Assembly: GCF_001411555.2 (NCBI RefSeq)
Contig: NC_049912.1
Coordinates: forward strand, 16,786,341 to 16,850,340
Direction of reading: 5' to 3'
Source of the DNA: Juglans regia
Lineage: Eukaryota; Streptophyta; Magnoliopsida; Fagales; Juglandaceae
DNA length: 64,000 nucleotides
Below the pieces are notes generated by a model that worked only from the letters and a program-made list of their open reading frames with translations, was not told where the DNA came from and did no database searches. Below, piece after piece: positions 45,880 through 57,199 of this stretch (positions are counted from its first letter, which is position 1; each line of letters opens with the position of its first letter). The position numbers and the translations under genes are program-made.

Positions 45880-46316
45880 CGTGTTGGCAAAAGATCACCA
45901 AGTGGGAGAGGAAGAGGAGATGGGTCTGTTGAGAGAGCTAAAGCTTTGAGGAGAAAAATCAACCACAAGGGAAAAATGGAACTGCCGAGAAGAGAGAATG
46001 GGAGTAGAGCAGTTTTCGATAAAAACAGAGGAGAGGAAAAGAAAATGGGGAAACCGTTGGGCATGAAACCAGGACTCATAAAAACAAAAACCAAAAGGAG
46101 GGAAAGAAATGAATCGGGGGAGGATGGGTACTGGGTGAGTGAAAATTGACTGGAAGAGAAACAAAAGAAAAACCGAAAAGAGAAAGAGGGGGAGAAACTA
46201 TCGGGAAGGAGACTAATGCAAATCAAAAACTCACCCAAAATGACGCCATATCAAGCTCTCCATGAAAAGGCTGGGCCTTGATCGCGGGACCGGGCCTCAC
46301 ATTACTAGGTCTTACA
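43993..46316 (-). mobile_element. solo LTR (E-type 5' module), 2.3 kb, perfect TSD
   Basis: Read on the minus strand it starts TGTAAGACCTAGTAATGTGA and ends TTTGGGGCGTTACA. The 5-mer atttc lies on both sides (43988-43992 and 46317-46321). It shares the 3' module of the other long LTRs: TAGGTGACGA, TCAGGTAAGCGGGGTTC, the GAAA-loop hairpin (44749-44768), GTTGGTACCAAC and TTATTGATAACTCACC. Its 5' module is pyrimidine-rich with a (CT)n run. The open frames at 45618-46238 lie in this low-complexity module. It ends next to the XTH gene, tail to tail. Confidence 0.95.
45832..45878. repeat. (GA)n microsatellite in LTR
   Basis: About 23 GA repeats inside the pyrimidine-rich 5' module of the minus-strand solo LTR. 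Confidence 0.95.
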
Positions 46317-46321
46317 ATTTC

Positions 46322-46834
46322 GTAGAGTACGAGAGAGACAAACACATAATCTAAAGTGATCTCCATCTAAAAGGGAGCATTCGTCCTAAAATTCAGTTGT
46401 TCTCAATGGATGGAAGCTAGAGTCAAATTTTGCCTACTCAATATTAACTATATTCTAATTTTAGTTGTGATAGCGTGCTCTAGTTCTGAGACTGTTACCC
46501 ATGTATTTAGCCCTCTCATCTACAAATCACCAATATTGCAAGTGATGGTTAATACAAAAGCCTCGACATATATGCATCATTAATAATATGACCTTCCTCC
46601 ATCTTACAATATTTGCAAATATCAATGAATAAAAAAACTAAGAATCATGTCATGGGTTGAGGCATAAGCAATCATCTCCAGTCTACTATTGGGAGTGTTT
46701 TGTAGTAGTATAAAAGGTGAACAAGGTCAAAGAGTTTAAGGACTCCTAGTCCAGTTCCGATTATTTGCTTCCCTTCGTTCCCTCTAGTACTCTAAATTCA
46801 AGCATGTAGTTGTAGCTATCAAAGAGTTTAAATA
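46322..46834. other. no gene recognised
   Basis: Mixed AT-rich sequence after the solo LTR. Nothing supported. Confidence 0.5.
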
Positions 46835-47125
46835 CTTGGAAAAGCTTACAATTGAGGAGTTGATAGGTTTTTTGTGAGTACATGAGTAACGAATTCAAAA
46901 GAATGATAATTCTATGTATTAGAACAAGCAGAAGAGTCAAAACTTACCCTCAATGATTTAGGCAAAGCTAGCCCCAACCGTGGTCATGTTAGAGGCAGGG
47001 GGCATGGCAAATCCAGCCCCAGTCATGGTCATGGTAGAGACAAAGCATGGAAATCACCATTGACCTTGCTAAAGTTAGCATAATATGCTCTAGAGGTTGA
47101 AGATAAGGAGGCAACTTAGGAAGAG
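46835..47125 (+). pseudogene. Ty1/copia gag fragment
   Basis: Frames give LEKLTIEELIGFL, then EQAEESKLTLNDLGKA and NRGHVRGRGHGK with HGHGRDK. This is the region of copia gag just before the zinc knuckle: an EELIGSL-type helix block and then a Gly/Arg-rich linker. Stops and a frame change are present. No pol follows on this strand. Confidence 0.6.
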
Positions 47126-50100
47126 TATCCACACATGGACGTTGAAACATTAATAACACTCAATGCTACAATAAGTTTCGACACTATGTGTGGTGCCCTG
47201 TTTCTTGGCAAAGAACTTGGCGAGGATCTGTGGTGCCAGGGATGCCAGCCAGTCAGCAACACTCTGGATTTAGGTCAGAAATAGGAATGCAATTTCTTTT
47301 TCACAAGTAATGCATGTGTAAATGAAACATATGAATATATCGCAACGGAATAAGTAAAGGCTTAGTCAGAGACTAATGCTAATTGTAGCATAGGTCTAAA
47401 CTAATAAAAGGTCCATCATTAATGATAATAATATCCACAAGTCATTGTCACTTCCCAAATAGTATTATACAACACCAATTGGTCATCATCTCGTCCAAGT
47501 ACGACATACCGAACACAATTTATCATTGGAGTAAATAGTACGTTCCCACTAGCACAAATGATTAATAGACGAGACATGCCTTCGTCTCTAACACTCGGGC
47601 ACGTTCGGTCCTTCCTCTTTGGGAATCTCCTCTCGGACTATGTCTACATCAAGACCTACGGTTCCGATGAAAGAAATCATATGTAAGTTAAATAATTATG
47701 ACAATACAACTAATGAGAGACTGCATGTGAAGATGTATGCACTATTGCATGTGAATTATTTGTGAAAGTATATTCATGTATGATAAGTAATTTTCACACT
47801 CTAAGCAGAAACATATGCCTTCATAATATGGATAGGAATCACCATCTGAATAAAACACAAGTATATAAGCATGACGATGAATCACCCCCTAAGCAAATCT
47901 CAAGTATACAGAGTGTGAGAAAACACTCTCATTAAAACTAGTAAAAACTCTTCATATCTTATCATATAAAAATACCAAATAAGGAATCACTCCACCGTTT
48001 GATGCGGGGTCCTAGGACTGAAAAACAAAATGAAAAATCGGTGAAATGGATTGAATCGGTGTGTTCGGTCCAATGTAAAACCGGTTCGGTCCAGTACTAG
48101 TTCCAGTTTTACAAAACCTGCCCAATTCTGCTTTTGCTTTTTATAACATCAGACTGGACCAAACTGGACTATTTCATATATATAATTTTTTTTATTATAT
48201 ATAAAATATTTTTATATGGTTTTTAATATTATATAGAATTTTTTATATTATATATTATATGCTAAATTGCTTATTGATATAACATTGAATTTTAAAATCT
48301 TATTATTCATGTCTAATAATCTAATAACATAAAATTAATATAATATTTGATATAACACAAAATTAATTTTATAAATATTAACAAAAGTTATAACATTTGA
48401 TATAGCATATAAATTTTAATTTTAGAACATAATACTTCAAAATTAATATAATATAAAATTAATCTTAATCTTAAACATGAACATTAATATTAAGTTACTA
48501 ATATAAACATACTTTTGATATATATATATATATATATATATATATCAAGGATAAATACATTTTATGGCATAATGAATTACAATATATATTCTTTTTGATA
48601 AATACATTTCTATACATTTGATCATATGTACTCATATAAAAGGTGTATAGTCTAACTTATATAGACTATAGTTAATTCAATATTATGCTAATATCTTTCT
48701 CTGTTCTAGAAAACTTTGTGAGGTTTTCATCATTAAAATTCCATCGAAAAACTGGTAAAACCGGATCGAACCAAACTAAAACTGAGAAAATCGAAAGTTC
48801 TAGTTTTGGTGATAAATTGGTTCGATATTGATTCTTCAATTCTTAAAACCGCTGTATAGTGGTTCGGTTTTAAAATATGTCTGAAACTGGACTGAACCGG
48901 ACCTATTACACTGCTTGCAGGGACTCTCTCTATCATGTCAACTTGCATGCTGATTCACTAGTTTCAAATCATCCAACGTGAGGAATCACCCAACCTGTTC
49001 CACACACACAAAGACAACACATATGATCAACCCTGGGAATTACTCTACCTGATCAACCAAATCATTCCACCCCGATCTGAAACAGGGACTCCCTTTACCC
49101 GTACGAAACTCGTTGCAATGTGTCATAGGAATGGCACTGGGAATCACTCTACCTATCCATGATGATCGACACATGGTAAAACACACGCACCCAGAACTCA
49201 CACTTATCATCAATCCACATAATTCAAACTCATAATCTCAAAATTGCAATGCAGACATAATCCATAAATATAATGAAGAAGATTTATATTATTTTTCATG
49301 TAGAAAAGGGGGAAAAGGGATGCAGAATATGCAAAGCCTATCATTACAATCATACCCACCAACATTCACCCCACATTCTCAGTGGTCTTAAAACTAACCA
49401 ACTTGAATAATATTGAAAATACTACTGTGGCACTGGTGCTACTCCTCCTGTCCCTTCCTTTGCAATTACTAGCTTTTTTTGAAGTCTCTAACTCCAAAGA
49501 AGATCAATCACTTTATGATCTCAAAAGTGAGATTTTGTCCCTTGTCTAGTGTCTTTTATAGGTGGGATAGTTAGGTGTGCTAACATTCTGTTGACTCCAG
49601 TTATGCTTGAATAGGAGCTATTTTATCTCAGTTGTCCATTTGCAAGATGACAGAGACAGACTGATGGGACAAGGCACGCACATTCCTATAGTTTGCCTTT
49701 AGTCCAGTCCACAGTCTTTCTCCAAATAAGAGTCTCTCACATGGCACTGAATCATACATCTGAGTTCAGATGATATGGCCCGTAGAGTTGTAATATTTTT
49801 TCCGCAGACTCACTCCAGATGTGACCTTTCAGGTGGAGTATGGGTCTCTGTGTATGACACCTGCCGCCTTCTTGACATCTCCTCATTATTACCAAGAGTC
49901 GTTTCATTGATATCAGTCTTGTCCTTGACCGTTCCTCACCTTACTACGAGCCGTCCTTTTCCATAGCTAGCAGCTTCTTCAGCTCTTCATTCTCACCTTT
50001 GTAGGATTAGTGCAGTGATTTCTAGTCCTAGCACATGGTGAAAAGTCCTTCATCACCCAATACTTAGATGTATCAGCCAGGTTTTCTACAACGTGCTGCT

Positions 50101-51070
50101 CACCTTACTCATTGTTTGCCACACGTTGTCAGCCCAGTTGCCTTTTCTTCGCCTGCTGTCGAACGAACCTTCCTCGGTTGTTTGGTGTTGAACCGTGTCT
50201 ACCAGACTTTCTACATAGTGCGGCTTGTCCTATCCTTTGGACTAGTTGTAGTCTGCCTTACTGTTGACTCATCTTCCATAGCACTTTGCCTGTAGGAACG
50301 GGTCTCTTCCTTTGCTTCAGCATAGTCCTCACACTATGCCCTAGATTGTTGGCACAAAGGCAATGGAAAAGACTTTTCATTATTTCCTCTTATCCTCATG
50401 ACCAGTACACACTATTAGCCCTCATGTACTAGGATTAGACCCTTATGGACATGGTTCTTCCAGTTGTTAGCAAAAAAGAACCTAGCCTCCTCATGATAGT
50501 TATTATTAGGTGTCTGCCAGTGAGTCAAACCAATGTTGCAATCCACCCCTCTATGGCACCATGTCATCATGGCCTTGTTAACATTTTAAACGTGCATGCA
50601 CTCATTCATTCATAAATATTCATTTTCTTTAATGCAAAGATAATACAAAGATATAATACGTAAATGCATACATATACATATATAGAAAACCCGAAACATT
50701 CATTCATGCATTCATAATAATAATAGTAATAATATGCCTCATAAAACTTATATGTATATATATTCTTTAAAACACATACGTATAGTATACTTTTGAAAAC
50801 TTACATTCTTTTCACAACAAAATAATAAGAAGGGAATGATTATAGTTACTTACGTCAAGCCTTTATATAAATAAACACCTTAAGCAATTTAATCACAAGT
50901 ATGTCAATGGGTGCATATACACACAAACATGTCTAGAACTTTGCTTTATAAGGCTAGCGTGGCCTTCTAATTACGGACTTAAGCTAATCATATACTCACC
51001 TAGAACAATTTAACTACTTCAATCTAACTTACTTGTACCCTAGATCCTCAAGCATTTAACTAGCTAAAAG
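47126..51070. repeat. unresolved repeat-derived region, probably LTR sequence on minus strand
   Basis: No coding sequence is recognised. Degenerate short words GGGAATCACTCTACC, AGGAATCACCCAACC, GGGACTCCCTTTACCC and relatives recur from about 47830 to 49145, interrupted by the insertion at 48003-48923. This is like the tandem arrays inside the long LTRs, read on the other strand. TGTGGTGCCCTG at 47188 could be an LTR end. The frames at 49775-50295 match nothing I know. Confidence 0.35.
48003..48923. mobile_element. possible AT-rich insertion with GGTTCGGT-type arms
   Basis: Left and right parts are rich in ACCGGTTCGGTCC-type words in opposite orientations (48060-48110 and 48745-48900), with an AT-rich centre holding a (TA)n run near 48519-48545. 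Flanks tgcggggt and tgcaggga agree in six of eight bases. The surrounding degenerate repeat continues on both sides. Ends and class are uncertain. Confidence 0.4.
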
Positions 51071-52003
51071 TGTAATACCCGACATATTAATTAATAAGTT
51101 GAAGTCTAGGTCTTCATCTTACATATTCTTTTAAAAATTATAATATATATAGGTATGTAATAATATATTCATTATCTATAACTCTTAATTCCTACAAATT
51201 TTGGTGTGTTTTATTTTTATTTTTATAAAAAGCCACGTTGGAAGTTGGAGCTCGGACTCGTAATGAGCTTGAGATTTCTTGAGCATAATGTCTCAAAAAG
51301 AGGCCAAAGCATGCTTGCTAGGAAGTTGACAAGAGACGGAGCATTAAAGTGCAAGAAGAGTCCGAGCATACTTGCTTGGAGGCATTGAGCATATTCACCA
51401 GGAATTCAAATAAACTTGATCAAGAATATTGAGGAACTTGCTCAAAAATTGAAGATAGTTATCAACACAAGGAATGTGATTGTGGACAAAGAAGCACTTG
51501 AAGTCTGGAGGAAATAACATTAATTACTGCGCCGAGATTCCACCTAGACATATGGAGAGGGGGGGTGGAGAGGATATTATGACCAGTTAATCTCAGACGA
51601 ACCTGGGTCTTTAGTCAAGCCCGTAGCCCACTTTGCTACCTGAGGCCCAGCTTGGGTAGTAGGAGGGTCCAGCCCATTGCCAATATCGAGTGGATAACCA
51701 TCCGAAAGCGGCATGGGATCAAAAACATTATCATTTAAACTCAATATGAGATGAACTCCTCATCTCCAAGTTTGATTTTCAAATAAAAGATGTATTCGTT
51801 ATCACTTAATAACAGAACATTTCAAAGGCTCTATATAAGGAAAGAATCCAGGTATGTAAAATGTATTTGATTCATTAGTATTAAAGGGTTTTTATTCGAT
51901 CACTGACTTAGGCATCAGAGGCGTTTCCTCAAACCCCCTAAGCCGTCTTACCCTTTGGTTGCAAGTGATCATGAATCGGTGGTGGTGAAACATGTCCAAA
52001 ACA
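51071..52003 (+). repeat. Tat-like gypsy 5' LTR
   Basis: It begins TGTAATACCCGACATATTAA and ends just before a primer-binding-type word. The 3' part has CTATATAAGG (TATA box, 51831-51840) and GACTTAGGCATCAGAGGCG, a stretch I know from Tat-lineage LTR ends. The start is chosen by the TG word only and could be elsewhere. Confidence 0.6.
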
Positions 52004-52022
52004 GTTTGCGCCGTCTATGGGA
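52004..52022 (+). other. Tat-type primer-binding region
   Basis: GTTTGCGCCGTCTATGGGA differs by a few bases from TTTGGCGCCGTCTGTGGGA, the conserved sequence that follows Tat-lineage 5' LTRs. Confidence 0.7.
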
Positions 52023-52058
52023 TGATTGTTTTGTCCTACAACCAAGCGTGCTTTTCAC

Positions 52059-53432
52059 ATGCCCACCACACCTCGATTGTAGGCAACTATAGATCAAGAA
52101 GTGTCGTCGAGAAACATGGAAGGAAGACTTGCGGAAATGGAAGAAGTAGTGAGAAACGCAATGCTGAGTTGGAGACATTGTGAAAGGTGAATGAAGCTTT
52201 CAAGGTGAAAATGGTCTATCAGGAGAGGACCAAGGAGAAAGAGTGGAGACGGAGGCACACAATGCTGGCACAAGAAAGACCCCCCAAGAGGATGAGGAGA
52301 CGAAGAATATACATCACGACTTATGGAGCTTGATGGACAAATACATGGAAATGGCCAACAAGATAGGGACGTCTTCGTCCATTGATCAGCTGCTATCTAG
52401 CACAAATCTGCCATTCTCTACAGAAATAATGGTGGTACCTTTGGCTCTGAAGTTCAAAGTCCCTTGGATAGATCTGTATGACAGCTCTAAAGACCCTGTG
52501 GAACACCTCGAAACTTTTAAAGCCCATATGATACTCCACAGATTTCCAGGGAAAATTGCATGTAGGGCTATCCATTTGACCTTGAAGGGAGTGGTGAGAG
52601 GTTGGTTTCGGACATTGTAGCCAAGTTCCATAGACAATTTCGATGAACTAGGCTGACAATTCTTAACCCAATTCATGGCGAGTAGAAGGCGCAGGAGACT
52701 AGCCGCATACTTGTTGACTATCATGCAGAAAGAAGATGAGAGTCTGAAAGCATATTTTAATAAAGAAAGAATGACAACTGATGATCAAGACGAAAAAATT
52801 ACGCTAGCAGCACTGGTTGGGAGTATTTGGCCGAGGAGTCCTTTCATGGCCAAATTGGCTTGAAAGATCCCTTCCATGTTCCGAGAATTTATGGACAGGG
52901 CTGACGACTTTGTCAATGGCGAGGAGACACTTATGGCACTAATTGCCCGATTAGAAGGAAAGAGCGAATGCGAACTGAGAGGAAATCAAAAGAAAGACCA
53001 AGTGAGAGGACAAAAGGCGAGGAGGGACCAATAGGACCTGAGGCACGATAGTAATTTGAGAAGACATAATGGCGGTTACGTGCACTACTCTAGCGTGCAT
53101 AACCGAGATAAGGCAAAAGAGGAAGGGCAAGATGATGGCAATAGGCGACAAACTGGGAAGTATTGTACTTATCATAAAACAAGTGGGCATAGAACTGACG
53201 ATTGCCATAACTTAATGCGAAAAATTGAAGATACAAGAGATAGTGGCGAGTTGGAGCGCTTGGTCACCCAAAACGCTACGCCCCACGGTGTACAAGCGAC
53301 CGAAAACCCAGACACAAAACTCGATGGAGTGAGAGCCCCAGGCGACGAGAATCCCCAAGAAAAAGAAGGAGGTCGCAGGAACCTTGTGATCAAAGACCAA
53401 GGGCGGATGCAAACTAGGGAAATCTACCTTTA
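52059..53432 (+). pseudogene. Tat-like Ty3/gypsy gag
   Basis: The ATG at 52059 opens MPTTPRL and a stop, then MEGRLAEMEEVVRNAMLSW. A 125-codon frame from 52243 carries the gag core: LPFSTEIMVVPLALKFKVPW, YDSSKDPVEHLETFKAHM and RAIHLTLKGVVRGWFRTL. Later frames give IMQKEDESLKAYFNKERM, REFMDRADDFVNGEETL and the zinc-knuckle-like KYCTYHKTSGHRTDDCHNL. This protein forms the particle. Stops after RTL, MAKLA and RRDQ and a frame change near 52670 inactivate it. Confidence 0.85.
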
Positions 53433-53483
53433 GGAGAGATACACACAATCTCTGGTAGATATGCTCGAGGTGGTCCAACCTCC

Positions 53484-53935
53484 TTGGGGAGAAAGGCATA
53501 CGCAAGGTGGGTAAGGTATGAAGGAGTTTACAATGTAGAGAGACCTGTCAAACAACCCAGGGTACGGGTATCTCCCACAATATCTTTTGACGATGAGGAT
53601 TGCCGAGGGGTTGTATACCCACACGATGATGCTTTGGTGGTAACAATGTTGGTGGCAAATTACACAACAAGGAGGATACCGATTGGTAATGGAAATTCAA
53701 TAGACATCCTATTTTAGGATGCTTTCAACAATATGGGAATTGGTACAGATCAACTGCTATCGACACTGACTACATTAAAAAGGTTCACCGGAGACGTGAT
53801 ACAGCCCATGCGATCCATCACATTGCTAGTATTTGTGGTCACTGGGCAACTTTGTAAGCCAAATTGTTCATACCAGAAGACTCAAGGGGTTGAAAATAGT
53901 TTTCGCTTCTTTTTTGAGAATCCTAGATGCGAATG
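53484..53935 (+). pseudogene. Tat-like gypsy aspartic protease
   Basis: Frames give ISFDDEDCRGVVYPHDDALV, then TTRRIPIGNGNSIDILF, a stop, DAFNNMGIGTDQL and FTGDVIQPMRSITLLV. In Tat elements the active site is DNGSSADIL-like. Here it reads GNGNSIDIL, so the catalytic Asp is lost. The sequence stops matching near 53935, where unrelated non-coding sequence begins. Confidence 0.8.
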
Positions 53936-54960
53936 AGATGGATTGAATGCACACTAAAATTAAAAAAAAAAAACTAAAGAAATTGAATTCTCTGTATTGA
54001 TAAAGACAGAAAAATTCAAAACTCAAGACCAATGTTCTGAAAAGCTTTTAGAAAAAAAAAACCTAGCCTTCAGGTTACCTTTACATAGAGGGATTCTAGG
54101 GGAGTTTTGCATTCCTTAATTACTTTCAAATGTGATTTCAGTCATGATAAAAGCATTTGGATAATGTATATGATTATAACTCTAACAACACATTTACTGA
54201 ATAATCTCAACAAATTTCACATCAAACTGGCAATCAACATACAACTCGGGTTAGGGTCTGCATCCCTTAAGCATCCATCATGCCTTCAATCAATGATGCA
54301 TCAAAGAAGACACAAAGAAACCCTAATCCCGATGTCTATGAGAATGGCAGAGATTCGTGGAAAATACAAATTAAAACTAGGAAGAAATCAAAACTCCCAC
54401 CCAAAACCCTACTGCCCAAAGGTTCTCCTTGACCTAGGTCACGTAATTACCCTTCCATCATGTATGAAAACAAGCTATTAAGCAAATAAAAGGACTGATC
54501 CATAATTCAAAGAAGGGAAAAACAAAAAAACCCTAAAATTAGAAGTTGAACTTTCAAAGTGATTTTCAGACTCTGCCAAAAATCCCAACATCCCTTTCTC
54601 ACACGTCCCTTAGTCCTTTTTAAGCTCTCTCTCCTCATCCTCTCCAGTGCTCCTGCTTGTTTCTCTCTCCAGGTTGTTGCTCTCTCCAATTCCATGCGGT
54701 TCTAAGGTGCGAAGCCTGAGATGCAAAGTAGCAAGGGTTATGAGCTTGAGAGGATTCCTTCTTCTCTTTTTTTCTCTAAGTGTCGAGTGGGTGTGTGAGG
54801 TAAGTGGTCAGATATTGACTTTTGCACATGTATTTCCCATTTTGACCTTGTGGGCCTTTGTTGTAAACTTATTGTGTAAATAAGCATATGTGCTAATTTT
54901 CAGACCAAAACCCTTAATTTTCATGCTTAATTTTCATATTATTTCCACTTAATCAAGCAG
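53936..54960. other. non-coding sequence in place of RT and RNase H
   Basis: This is where the Tat element should have reverse transcriptase and RNase H. It holds neither. The frames at 54107-54883 match nothing I know. It may be an insertion or solo LTR that came with a deletion; no clear TG...CA ends or target duplication were found. Confidence 0.45.
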
Positions 54961-55199
54961 CATCAGCAAAGTAAGAAGACGCCCTGCCATGGAATGTTAA
55001 CCTTCGAACAGTAGACAACCCGGCCGTAGGAGAGGAGACTCTACAGATTGGCGGAAGTACGCCATGATGGGCTGATAATATAAGCAAATATCTGGAAACT
55101 GGTGACCTCCCCAATCTCGGGAGGAGGCAAGAACGTTATTGAGATGTGTAGCATGGGAGAAGGCATAATATGTAATGAGGAAAATACACGAGGGAATAT

Positions 55200-55880
55200 G
55201 TGTGAATCATTCATGAGGGTGGTTGCTCACCACGAAGATCGTGAGGGCAGGATATTATTGGCCAAATGCACTTAAATATGCAAATGAGTTTGTAAAGAAA
55301 TGTGTCCAATGCCCGTTGCACGCACCAGTCCCAAGTACACCTCCTGAGGAGTTGATATATATAACCTCACCATGGCCCTTTGTCCAATGGGGAATAGATC
55401 TGGTGGGTCCTATGCCCCCAAGCAAGGGGGAACCAAATTCATCATTATAGCTGTTAATTACTTTACGAAGTGGGCGGAAGCTGAGGCAATGGCGACAATA
55501 ACGGCCCAAAGCATAACAAAATTTCTATGGAAGGTCGTAGTATGTAGATTTGGAATACCTTTGTGCATCATCTCTGATAACGGGAGGCAGTTTGATTCTG
55601 AATACTATCACCAGTGGTGTGCAGAGCTAGGAATCAAAGTCAAATACTCTTCCCTAGGACACCTCAGGCCAATGGATAGGTTGAGGCAACTAACAAAACC
55701 ATCGTCGAAATACTAAAAAAGAAGATAGGCAAGAAGATGGGACTGTGGGCAGATGAACTCCCTAAGATTTTGTGGGCTTACAGAACGGCACCAAAAATCT
55801 CAACAGGCGAAACACCTTGCTTTGGCATACGGAAGTGAAGCCATGGTACCAGTAGAAGTGGGATTGTCAAGCCACAAGAG
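55200..55880 (+). pseudogene. Tat-like gypsy integrase
   Basis: The frame gives KIVRAGYYWPNALKYANEF and KKCVQCPLHAP (end of the zinc-binding domain), then WPFVQWGIDLVGPMP, where the first catalytic Asp lies. After a frame change come GTKFIIIAVNYFTKWAEAEA, GIPLCIISDNGRQFDS (second Asp) and ELGIKVKYSS. Another change leads to a QVEATNKTIVEILKKKIGKK block with the catalytic Glu region, and WAYRTAPKISTGETPC. The enzyme inserts the DNA copy into the chromosome. At least three frame breaks. Confidence 0.85.
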
Positions 55881-56016
55881 AGAATGTTTTGACCCATAAA
55901 CAAATGGGGCAAGGTTAGAAGAAAACTTGGACTTGCTAGAGGAGACATGGATGGATGCAGAGGCCAAAGTAGGAGCTTCTAAAACGTAAAAGTAAAACGG
56001 ACGAGGGACTCTCCCG

Positions 56017-56122
56017 TCATTCTGATGACTTTATATTTTGGAGTCTATAAATACATTGATGAATTGTGAGTTTTAAGTTATAGGGAGTAACTCTTCGATC
56101 CCTGTGGGACTGGGGCGTTACA
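56017..56122 (+). repeat. 3' terminal fragment of a long LTR
   Basis: It reads ATTCTGATGACTTTATATTT and ends TGGGGCGTTACA. It matches 20151-20252, the end of the B-type solo LTR, almost base for base. The rest of the LTR is missing, so the Tat element and this LTR scrap were joined by a deletion or recombination. Confidence 0.85.
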
Positions 56123-57190
56123 TATATGTTTTAAAAAACTCGTTTTCCCTTTTGTATTTTTTTTTTTAAAAACTACAAGTAAAAAAAACTGTGGCATGCG
56201 AGAAAATAAATTAAGGATAAGACCTTGATTGTCTCACAGAAAATTTGATATAGCTTTTAAATACTTGAATCAATGTGCATGCCTCAAAGTGTGGCACTTG
56301 TCCAAACATTATGTCACTCACACTGTCAACACAAAAGCTGCATTCTCTCATATGTAGCATTCACCATGGTGGCTTACGCCTCATTAATTGATCAACCAAA
56401 GTTCACGTGAGTGCGTGAGTGAGGAACCTTACACAGTTTTTCATTCACTCCCCAATTTTTATTATTTATTTATTTTGTCTTAGATACTCCCAAGGAGTTT
56501 TCTTTTGCCTTAAAAGTCAAATTTTATGTTAGGGCCTAGATACTTGAAAAAATATCTCCTCCAAGCACAAGGTCTTTATACCCTTGACATGTCCATTGTT
56601 GTATTGCTCATCTCTCTCCACAATGATTAGAGCAATTATTTGTTCTACAAGGACTTTAGGGGATAGATCCGTTTTGAGTGTTTGCCTTTTCCGTAATGAA
56701 TAAACACTGAATTCTTCTATATGAACCAAACCTTTATGCTTGGTAAGGGAATATCTCTTTCTTTTTAGTACTAGGTTCAACTAGTATTAGTCAATTTAAG
56801 GCATTGACTCCCCCTTTTTATGAACACCTCTTAATTTGATATGGAAAATAATAAAGAGAGAAAGAATAAGTTTCTCGCAATGCATTATAATGTGACTTTG
56901 TCTGTATAAACCATAAGGTTAGCCAACACAAAGTGAGCTGCACAAATTAAGGAGTGCTTACAATCAAGGAGTTGACTATGTGAGGACCCGAGTGCTTAAG
57001 ACTTGTCACACACAAGGAGCTTGCACCTTGCTCAATTGTAAAACAACCTGAATTGGGAGACAAATCAGAAAAAAAAGACAGAAGATAATTTAATTAAACC
57101 AGCTAGTAAAGCAAAAAAAAAAAAAAAAATGCATGTTCTAACATAGTGATGTGCAGAAATTTAAATGCAAGTGAGTGGTGTAGTCTTCAC
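56123..57190. other. no gene recognised; possible 3' LTR of the copia element
   Basis: This stretch follows the copia RNase H on the minus strand, so it is where the 3' LTR should be. No clear ends or TATA box were fixed. A poly-A run lies at about 57113-57129. Confidence 0.35.
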
Positions 57191-57199
57191 TTGATGTCA

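Noticed and set aside
45714..46238. 174-codon Ser/Leu/Phe-rich minus-strand frame
   Set aside because: It is a pyrimidine-rich LTR module with a (CT)n run; the Ser-Leu repeats come from the microsatellite.
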